Below are positions 1-4,863 of a stretch of DNA of 5,951 bases, piece after piece. Each line of letters starts with the position of its first letter. Within the stretch, counting starts at the first letter, position 1. Origin of the DNA: Leptospira sp. (GTDB lineage Bacteria; Spirochaetota; Leptospiria; Leptospirales; Leptospiraceae); contig JALOTI010000134.1 in the NCBI GenBank assembly GCA_025457985.1, positions 1-5,951 of the forward strand, in the 5' to 3' direction. Position numbers and translations under genes: made by a program. The notes under the pieces were generated by a model. That model was not told the origin of the DNA. It was given only the letters and a program-made list of their open reading frames with translations, and ran no database searches.

Positions 1-1
1 A

Positions 2-829
2 AATCAGGCGAAATTAGAACGTGGTGCAACTTGTTTTTCTGAAATGGGAATTGATGAAAAAAATCTTCTAGTAACAATCTATCAAAAGACCGTCAACAAC
101 TCAAAGATTACAGAACAAATTGCGGCGCTTCTCTCAGAGGAACTTCAGGTTCCCCACCATTCCATTTCTATTGACAATGCAGTGAAAACCTCCGTGGATT
201 TAATTGAAAACACAATCCAACGAAAACTAGACTGGAAAACGGACGATCTAGCTCTGCAAAATATCCAAGCACGGGTTCGATCCCCTCTCGTTTGGCTACT
301 TGCCAATTTGAATGGACATTTACTCATTTCAACGGGGAACAGAAGTGAGGCTAGCGTCGGCTATACGACTATGGATGGTGATTCATCAGGTTCGGTTTGT
401 CCTATCTCTGGTGTTAGTAAAGAGTTTTTGTTAGAATTTTTAGATGACATTCAATCCGGTAATAATCGGTTTATCACACCCAAGGAATCGATTCGACTCT
501 TACGAGAGACTAAACCAACAGCAGAACTACGCCCACTTTCGGAACATCAAGAAGACGAAAAAGATCTTATGCCTTATCCCATCCTCCAAAAAATCGAAGA
601 ATGTATCGTCCACTATGGACTTTCTGAAAACGAGACCAAACAGCGATTACGCGAGGCATTCCCAAAGGAATCCGAGTCGTCCATACTTTCAAAAGTCGAT
701 AGGTTTAAAAAGCTTTTTATGAGTGCCCAGTGGAAACGAGAGAGGTTACCACCAGGATTTCATCTAGATGAATATGGAATTGATCCCAAATCGAGTTACA
801 GATTTCCGATCCTATCCAATGAGTCTTAG
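2..829 (+). CDS. nadE: Glutamine-dependent NAD+ synthetase, C-terminal part (5' end outside window)
   Basis: The frame is open from base 2, so this is the last 275 residues of a longer protein. NadE makes NAD+ in the cytoplasm by ATP-dependent amidation of deamido-NAD+ (nicotinate adenine dinucleotide); the long form takes ammonia from glutamine through an N-terminal amidase domain, which would lie to the left and is not seen. The synthetase signature is clear at 329-382: STGNRSE followed by VGY and MDGD, then the PISGVSK segment. The ending QWKRERLPPGFH...YRFPILS is typical of a long NadE variant known from several bacterial phyla. The SGGxDS ATP-pyrophosphatase motif should be just upstream of the window. 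The ATG at 44 is internal, not a start, because conserved-looking sequence continues before it. The stop TAG overlaps the stop of the convergent gene. Identification is firm; that it carries the amidase domain is inferred. Confidence 0.93.
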   Translation, partial: NQAKLERGATCFSEMGIDEKNLLVTIYQKTVNNSKITEQIAALLSEELQVPHHSISIDNAVKTSVDLIENTIQRKLDWKTDDLALQNIQARVRSPLVWLLANLNGHLLISTGNRSEASVGYTTMDGDSSGSVCPISGVSKEFLLEFLDDIQSGNNRFITPKESIRLLRETKPTAELRPLSEHQEDEKDLMPYPILQKIEECIVHYGLSENETKQRLREAFPKESESSILSKVDRFKKLFMSAQWKRERLPPGFHLDEYGIDPKSSYRFPILSNES

Positions 830-1521
830 CGGATCGGTGGCAAACCTGCTTTTTGATAGGCAGCGTTTGCTTCCTTTTCTATTTGCTCATTTTGGTATTT
901 GATATTTTTTAATATCTCATCGAACTTTTTATCCATTTCAGGATCGTCTCCACCTTGGGATTCGATCAAATAGTTGATGATCTCTAAGCGGTCCTTTCCC
1001 TGCTTCATGACATGATTGTAGTAGAAAGAAACATCCGTAGCAGCAGCAGTCCCACCAAAAACCGCATTACTAGCACGAGCAAACTTTTGATTGAACTCTT
1101 CTTGTTTTTGTTTTACTTCTGGAGTCAAACGTTTCGGAATCAAATCGTTGTCAGGGAACTGTTCTCTCAGTTCATCAAAAGACTCCATAGCTTCTGGCGG
1201 ATAGGGTTTTCCTGTTTGAGGGTTGATTGGTATCTCCCCATCATTTTTGCCATCAGCACTAGCAACCTCATCCTCATATCTCATTCCACCCGCTTTGTAG
1301 TAGTCAGAATCAAATATGGAACTTGCGTCCTCCGTTCTTACACCCAAACGATTGGTTCCTTTTGGAGTGCCGTCTCCGCCACCAAAAAGAGCTAATGCAT
1401 TTTTAGATTTTTCCTTTTTCCTTCGTTCTGTTTCCTCACTATCACCAGAAAACAGAATTGTTAGAAAGAGAAGGGCAAGAACGGAAAGAGATAGAAATAG
1501 TAATTTTTTTTGGATTCCCAT
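826..1521 (-). CDS. Hypothetical protein with single N-terminal membrane anchor
   Basis: I do not recognise a family for this 231-residue protein. It begins with a short basic stretch (KK at 5-6) and one hydrophobic segment at about 7-24, followed by a strongly charged linker (about 28-40). That pattern fits a signal anchor or an uncleaved signal peptide, placing the rest in the periplasm. There is no cysteine anywhere, so it is not a lipoprotein. A glycine patch (GGGDG, 47-51) and a proline-rich region (98-109, NPQTGKPYPP) precede a mostly helical, charged C-terminal half (about 133-225) that could form coiled coil. The start is an ATG with an AGGA on its own strand (complement of 1531-1534) nine bases upstream. 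It converges with nadE, overlapping it by four bases, and diverges from the lipoprotein gene. Codons 4-6 contain a run of eight A. Coding status is supported by length, Shine-Dalgarno and sensible protein layout; function is unknown. Confidence 0.85.
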   Translation of the reverse strand: MGIQKKLLFLSLSVLALLFLTILFSGDSEETERRKKEKSKNALALFGGGDGTPKGTNRLGVRTEDASSIFDSDYYKAGGMRYEDEVASADGKNDGEIPINPQTGKPYPPEAMESFDELREQFPDNDLIPKRLTPEVKQKQEEFNQKFARASNAVFGGTAAATDVSFYYNHVMKQGKDRLEIINYLIESQGGDDPEMDKKFDEILKNIKYQNEQIEKEANAAYQKAGLPPIR

Positions 1522-1559
1522 AGATTGAATTCCTAGAAACTTGGAAGGCGAGAAGAAAA
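1522..1559. promoter_or_regulatory. Divergent intergenic region with two back-to-back ribosome binding sites
   Basis: These 38 bases separate two divergent start codons. On the minus strand AGGA (complement of 1531-1534) serves the 231-residue protein; on the plus strand GGAAGG (1543-1548) or GAGAAG (1550-1555) serves the lipoprotein. The gap is too short to hold two complete promoters plus leaders, so at least one promoter should lie inside the opposite gene. I found no convincing -35/-10 pair by eye in either direction. Confidence 0.5.
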
Positions 1560-2303
1560 ATGTCCCGCAATTCCCTTTTAAAGCCAGTCTTTCTAGTTGT
1601 TCTCAGTTTTCTTTCTTTTTTTCGATGCGGGACGAACACGGATACTCCAGTTGCTCCATTTATTTTTCTCATTCCCCCAGCAGTCCCACAAATCCTTTCC
1701 GTTGTTTCACTCAATAGCAATATCACTGACAATTTTGAAACGGACCTTTTGAATTTTACCGCAGAACCAAGACCTGAATTTTTACTCCGCTACTTTGTAA
1801 CAAACAGAGAACCACAGTTTGTTGGTTACAATCTCTACGTCACCACAGCAACTCCTGGAGTGATTCAGACCATCCAAGGAGAATGGTTGGAGGACGGTGT
1901 CCAACCTAGCTTCCCACACCTACCTTTGGAGGCATCGACAGAATCTACGAAACTGATCTCAAGAAGGATTCGTTTTTCCGTACCTCCTCCTGGGGCGGAA
2001 TTTTTTCAGAAATGCCAACTCTACACATTTACACTTCGATCCGCACTCACAGGTGGTTTGATTTCGAACCCATCCACACCGGTATCCTCCTGTGCGAATA
2101 CGGGCCTGATAGCCATTAAGGATGCATGCGGGGTTGGAGTTGGGTGCAATACAGAATTCTGTGCCAATGCATCCTGTTCGAATCGATCTCTTTGTCCAGT
2201 CGGAACCGCATGCAATCCCTGTTTGTTCCCCGCTCGTGAGCAAAACGGGTGTACTTGTCCGGCAGGTTCCAGACCTCCAGGATGCCAGTTCGTTGGTCCG
2301 TAA
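1560..2303 (+). CDS. Predicted exported lipoprotein with cysteine-rich C-terminal domain
   Basis: This 247-residue protein starts with a basic residue (K8) and a hydrophobic run at about 9-21, ending in SFFRC with Cys23 as the likely lipidated residue. Arginine just before the cysteine is unusual even for the relaxed spirochaete lipobox, so lipidation is probable rather than certain. Residues about 44-165 look beta-rich; the stretch around 72-95 (RPEFLLRYFV, then GYNLYVT) recalls a fibronectin-III-like strand pattern, which is a weak inference. The tail is striking: ten cysteines between 190 and 242 (190, 196, 201, 206, 212, 218, 221, 231, 233, 242), plus C152 and C178. In an exported protein these suggest a disulphide-knotted or metal-binding module. 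The ATG at 1560 has a purine-rich upstream region. Its last 11 bases overlap the proposed rsmI start, so the two are probably co-transcribed. No specific family recognised. Confidence 0.85.
   Translation: MSRNSLLKPVFLVVLSFLSFFRCGTNTDTPVAPFIFLIPPAVPQILSVVSLNSNITDNFETDLLNFTAEPRPEFLLRYFVTNREPQFVGYNLYVTTATPGVIQTIQGEWLEDGVQPSFPHLPLEASTESTKLISRRIRFSVPPPGAEFFQKCQLYTFTLRSALTGGLISNPSTPVSSCANTGLIAIKDACGVGVGCNTEFCANASCSNRSLCPVGTACNPCLFPAREQNGCTCPAGSRPPGCQFVGP
2279..2282 (+). promoter_or_regulatory. Ribosome binding site supporting the TTG start of rsmI
   Basis: AGGA lies inside the end of the lipoprotein gene, ten bases before TTG 2293. No comparable site is seen before the earlier in-frame candidates GTG 2236 or ATG 2122, and the conserved RsmI N-terminus begins only eight residues after the TTG. 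Together these decide the start. Confidence 0.55.
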
Positions 2304-3015
2304 ACAAGAACCAGGCAAGGTCTATGTTGTTGCCACTCCCATAGGCAATTTGGGAGATATAACACTGCGCGCCTTAGAAGTTCTAAAATCAGTAGATCTT
2401 GTTCTCTGCGAATCTACTAAAGAAACTCGATCTCTTTTCCACAAACTGCAAATTTCTACCCCGACCCTTGCACTCTATAAGGACAATTCGGAATCGCCTT
2501 ATGAATCGATTCTGAAAGAACTACAATTGGGAAAATCGGTGGCTGTCGTTTCCGATGCGGGAACACCGGGTATCTCGGATCCAGGTTCCGGCTTTGTACG
2601 AGTCTCACGGCAGAAGGGATTTGATATCATCCCGATTCCTGGTGCCTCTGCACTGACTGCCCTCCTCTCCGTTTCCGGTTTTCAAGTGAATCCTACATTT
2701 TTTTTAGGATTCTTGAGTGAAAAACCGTCCAAAAAACGCCGAGAATTAGAGAAGGCAAGGGAGATAGAAGGGCTGATCGTTTTTTACGAATCGGTCCATA
2801 AATTAGGTCGACTCTACCCCCTCCTCCAAGAGATATTTCCGAATTCGGAGTTATTGGTTGGCAGGGAACTCACAAAGGGTTATGAAGAGATCTTATACTA
2901 CGAAAATCCTGGGGATTTGGAGAAAAACCCTCCCAATTCAAAAGGGGAATTTGTTTTTCTTATCAATCACAGAAAAAAAACACTTAAGGGATTTTCGGAT
3001 TCCTCCGATACCTAA
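2293..3015 (+). CDS. rsmI: 16S rRNA (cytidine-1402-2'-O)-methyltransferase
   Basis: RsmI uses S-adenosylmethionine to methylate the ribose of C1402 in the decoding centre of 16S rRNA (E. coli numbering). It belongs to the tetrapyrrole-methylase-fold (class III) methyltransferases. With a TTG start the product is 240 residues. Visible landmarks in order are ATPIGNLGDIT (14-24), VVSDAGTPGISDPG (85-98), IPGASALTALLS (115-126), the GFLSEKPSKKRR segment (139-150), FYESVHK (164-170) and GRELTKGYEE (190-199), all matching RsmI. The usual EDTR motif reads ESTK here (40-43), a mild departure. The frame stays open upstream to ATG 2122, but that extension lies over the cysteine-rich tail of the lipoprotein, lacks family similarity and has no ribosome binding site. 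The gene overlaps the lipoprotein gene by 11 bases, suggesting translational coupling, and flgM follows 21 bases later. Family assignment is firm; the start is likely but unproven. Confidence 0.93.
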   Translation: MVRKQEPGKVYVVATPIGNLGDITLRALEVLKSVDLVLCESTKETRSLFHKLQISTPTLALYKDNSESPYESILKELQLGKSVAVVSDAGTPGISDPGSGFVRVSRQKGFDIIPIPGASALTALLSVSGFQVNPTFFLGFLSEKPSKKRRELEKAREIEGLIVFYESVHKLGRLYPLLQEIFPNSELLVGRELTKGYEEILYYENPGDLEKNPPNSKGEFVFLINHRKKTLKGFSDSSDT

Positions 3016-3036
3016 GATAGTAAGAGGACTAAAATT

Positions 3037-3363
3037 ATGAATATCGATAAAGTAGGAAGAGTTGGTGGTTACGGTTACGAACCTAAAAAAACGTCCAATC
3101 CTTCTGTTTCAGAAACACAGGGTCCGGTTGATACAATTTCCATTTCTGATGCAGCAAAAAAGATTGCTTCAGAAGCAAAATTACAAGCGGAAGTAAAGCA
3201 GATAGCAAAACAAATCGTTCAAGCACCTCCTGAAGAGGATAGATCTGAAAAAATAAAAGCAGTAAAAGAACGATTGAAGAACGGAGACTATGATAACCTC
3301 TCACAAGAGATGTTAGAAAAAATCTCTGACCAAGTTGCATCTTCCTTTTTAGGCCAACAGTAG
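3037..3363 (+). CDS. flgM: FlgM-like anti-sigma-28 factor
   Basis: FlgM binds the flagellar sigma factor FliA (sigma-28) in the cytoplasm and holds back late flagellar genes until the hook-basal body is complete, when it is exported. The 108-residue product has the family's layout: a low-complexity, probably disordered N-terminal half; a VDTISISDAAKKI segment (31-43) matching the conserved VTLSDA-type motif; and a C-terminal helical core from R69 (EKIKAVKERLKNGDYD, 71-86) to EKISDQVASSFL (94-105), matching the FlgM sigma-binding region. Its length fits FlgM (about 90-110). The ATG is preceded by AGAGGA at 3023-3028, eight bases upstream. It sits 21 bases after rsmI and probably shares its transcript; no flagellar structural gene is visible here. 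In a spirochaete it would act on periplasmic flagella. The call rests on motif layout recalled from known FlgM proteins; a divergent relative without sigma-28 binding remains possible. Confidence 0.78.
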   Translation: MNIDKVGRVGGYGYEPKKTSNPSVSETQGPVDTISISDAAKKIASEAKLQAEVKQIAKQIVQAPPEEDRSEKIKAVKERLKNGDYDNLSQEMLEKISDQVASSFLGQQ

Positions 3364-3365
3364 TT

Positions 3366-3391
3366 AGGACAGGGGTGAGGGGTCCTTTTTT
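3366..3391 (+). terminator. Weak hairpin plus T run after flgM, possible terminator
   Basis: AGGAC (3366-3370) pairs with GTCCT (3382-3386) around an 11-base G-rich loop, followed by a run of T to 3391. The stem is only five pairs, so efficiency would be low. The same left arm, extended to AGGACA (3366-3371), can instead pair with TGTCCT (3394-3399), which would displace the first hairpin. A further small hairpin, TCCTC/GAGGA, sits at 3396-3408. It lies three bases after the flgM stop, the right place for a partial terminator. Confidence 0.4.
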
Positions 3392-3435
3392 GTTGTCCTC
3401 AATGAGGATGTCTTGCCACCAAACAAACATTAATT

Positions 3436-3441
3436 AGGGGA
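3436..3441 (+). promoter_or_regulatory. Ribosome binding site for the GTG start at 3447
   Basis: AGGGGA stands five bases before GTG 3447. It is the strongest Shine-Dalgarno sequence in this part of the window and supports GTG rather than a later codon as the start of the dehydrogenase-like gene. Confidence 0.65.
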
Positions 3442-3446
3442 TATCT

Positions 3447-4613
3447 GTGCCAGTACTCCCCGAATGGATCAATTTTCAATTCTCTCCTAAAATCCACTTT
3501 GAGATCGATTGTGGCTATAAGCTGGGATCTTTTGTAAAAAATATTGGATCTCGAGTTGTTCTTCTCTCCACCCAAAAAGAGTTAGAAAACGCGGAAGAGC
3601 TTTCTATCATAAAAACTAGTTTAGAAAAACATTCCGAAGGAGTCATCATTTATGATGACATTGTAGACAAAGCTCATTTTAAAGATATTGATTCAGCCGC
3701 ACATTTTTTAAGGATTTCAAATGCTGATTGTATCGTTGCATACGGCTCCTTTGAATCAGCAAATGCGGGCAAAGCAGCATCCATACTTGCCACCAATGAT
3801 TTGTTTTGTGAAGACTTACTGTTAGGCAAAAAACAGCCAAAGAAAAAGGGGCTCCCTCTTATCATAGTTCCCACCAAACCTTTACTTGGAAATGAATGTT
3901 CACCATTTTTTTCTATTGTAGATGATCGTGATAAAAATCGAAAGTATTATGCTCATGAATGGTTATTTCCAGAACTAATCGTATCTGATCCAAAAATTGG
4001 TGCCAGTATGTCTAGTACGGAGACAGCAAAGACTGGAATTTCTATTCTGTCTGCGGCGGTGGATAGTATTCTTTCCAAATATGCCAATGAAATTACCTCA
4101 AGCACTGCCCTGCGAGCCATAGAACTCATTTCCAAAAACATTATCCCTGCTATTCGTGAACCTAGAAACTTAGGCCCCAAAAACTCGATTTATGCTGCCA
4201 GCCTTCTTGCTGGAATAGCCCAGTCCACAAGCAGTCTTGGACTTTGTTATGCGCTTTCTTTGGCGGTCACAACGGTGACTTCTTTAGATATCTTTCAAAG
4301 TATGTCGATTTTACTTCCCCATGTTATGGAATACAACCTTACCTCCTCTGCAGGTAAGTATGTGATGATCGCTAGAGCTCTCGACGAAGATGTCACAAAC
4401 ATATCCGTGATTGAGGCTGCAATCAAAGCTGTAGAAGGAATTCGTAAAATATACTTAGAGCTTAGAATTCCTCAAAGACTTTCTGAGTATGAGGTCAAAA
4501 AGATAGACCTTCCAGGAATTGCAACACTGGCAGCCACCTACCCTTTTCTAGATTGTCTTCCTAGAGAACTTCCAAAAAATGAGATAGAGACCATTTTAGT
4601 GGCAGCATTTTAG
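3447..4613 (+). CDS. Iron-containing alcohol dehydrogenase-fold protein, metal site lost (probable pseudoenzyme)
   Basis: The 388-residue product has the length and segment order of iron-containing (group III) alcohol dehydrogenases such as FucO, which are NAD(P)-dependent and bind one metal with one Asp and three His. Fold landmarks remain: IVAYGSF (96-102) in the nucleotide-binding domain, IIVPTK (139-144), the FPELIVSDP strand (174-182), TGISILSAAVDSILS (196-210), LLAGIAQS (253-260), LGLCYAL (264-270) and ILLPHVMEYN (288-297). The catalytic features do not. Against FucO the ligands Asp196, His200, His263 and His277 correspond to Ser199, Ala203, Tyr268 and Ile282, the conserved His267 is Leu272, and GGGSxxD has become GSFESAN (100-106). 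The gene is full length with no frameshift, so it looks maintained rather than decaying. The GTG start has AGGGGA five bases upstream. It is followed seven bases later by the 80-residue gene. Family is confident; loss of dehydrogenase activity is inferred from the residues, and the present role is unknown. Confidence 0.85.
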   Translation: MPVLPEWINFQFSPKIHFEIDCGYKLGSFVKNIGSRVVLLSTQKELENAEELSIIKTSLEKHSEGVIIYDDIVDKAHFKDIDSAAHFLRISNADCIVAYGSFESANAGKAASILATNDLFCEDLLLGKKQPKKKGLPLIIVPTKPLLGNECSPFFSIVDDRDKNRKYYAHEWLFPELIVSDPKIGASMSSTETAKTGISILSAAVDSILSKYANEITSSTALRAIELISKNIIPAIREPRNLGPKNSIYAASLLAGIAQSTSSLGLCYALSLAVTTVTSLDIFQSMSILLPHVMEYNLTSSAGKYVMIARALDEDVTNISVIEAAIKAVEGIRKIYLELRIPQRLSEYEVKKIDLPGIATLAATYPFLDCLPRELPKNEIETILVAAF

Positions 4614-4615
4614 GA
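4612..4615 (+). promoter_or_regulatory. Ribosome binding site overlapping the preceding stop codon
   Basis: AGGA begins within the TAG stop (4611-4613) of the dehydrogenase-like gene and lies five bases before TTG 4621. Placement of the site inside the stop suggests translation of the 80-residue protein is coupled to the gene before it. Confidence 0.55.
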
Positions 4616-4620
4616 AGACC

Positions 4621-4863
4621 TTGATCCAACTGACGGAATTTGAAAAACAACTCTTAGAAACGTTTTCGTTAAGCGACCGTGACGCTCGTAGGCTAGACCG
4701 CGTGATTCAGGACCTAATGATTGTAGTTGGAATGGAAAAATCAGAAATCTATGATTTTATGAGATTTGGAATTGAAGACGAATTAGAGGATCTAAAAAAA
4801 GATTACCATTGGGAACGATTCCGAATTCGCATTCAGAAAAAACTTAAAAAACAGAATCTTTGA
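4621..4863 (+). CDS. Small charged hypothetical protein (80 residues)
   Basis: I do not recognise this protein. It begins at TTG with AGGA five bases upstream, only seven bases after the previous stop. It has no cysteine, no membrane segment and no signal peptide, so it is presumably cytoplasmic. The sequence looks wholly helical, with alternating acidic and basic stretches: an N-terminal helix (about 3-14), a middle one (18-36, with DRDARRLDRV), an acidic part (EDELEDL, 52-58) and a basic C-terminus (about 65-79, RFRIRIQKKLKKQ). Such a layout suits a small partner protein or nucleic-acid contact, but this is only inference. Its TGA stop overlaps the TTG start of the next gene by two bases (TTGA), so it is sandwiched in a tightly packed operon. 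Support is context, start signal and coherent composition rather than homology. Confidence 0.75.
   Translation: MIQLTEFEKQLLETFSLSDRDARRLDRVIQDLMIVVGMEKSEIYDFMRFGIEDELEDLKKDYHWERFRIRIQKKLKKQNL

Noticed and set aside
44..46. ATG at 44 as the start of a short independent NadE-like gene
   Set aside because: The frame is open to the left edge and the residues before the ATG fit the continuing synthetase domain; no ribosome binding site precedes it.
1012..1395. Plus-strand frame opposite the 231-residue membrane-anchored protein
   Set aside because: The product has low-complexity serine and isoleucine patches and no start signal; the minus-strand reading has an ATG with AGGA and a sensible anchor-plus-domain layout.
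1504..1511. Run of eight T (eight A in codons 4-6 of the minus-strand gene), considered as a phase-variation tract
   Set aside because: Similar eight-A runs occur near the end of rsmI and near the start of the last gene; they are expected in AT-rich DNA and encode ordinary lysines.
1442..1600. Sigma-70-type promoter elements around the divergent start region (for example TTGTTA at 1458 and TAGTAAT at 1497)
   Set aside because: The spacing between candidate -35 and -10 boxes is wrong and matches are poor, so no promoter is annotated.
1959..2365. Overlapping minus-strand open frames opposite the lipoprotein tail and rsmI start
   Set aside because: They have no family similarity and overlap each other in different frames. 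The open stretch comes from the GC-richer composition of this segment.
2995..3008. Small hairpin TCGGA-TTCC-TCCGA at the end of rsmI, considered as a terminator
   Set aside because: Only five pairs, inside the coding sequence, and not followed by a T run; flgM has its own ribosome binding site 15 bases later.
3083..3430. Minus-strand frame opposite flgM encoding a leucine-rich, hydrophobic 115-residue product
   Set aside because: It lies antisense to a well-supported FlgM-like gene, whose helical Lys/Glu/Gln-rich codons produce Leu/Phe/Ser when read backwards. No ribosome binding site or recognisable protein.
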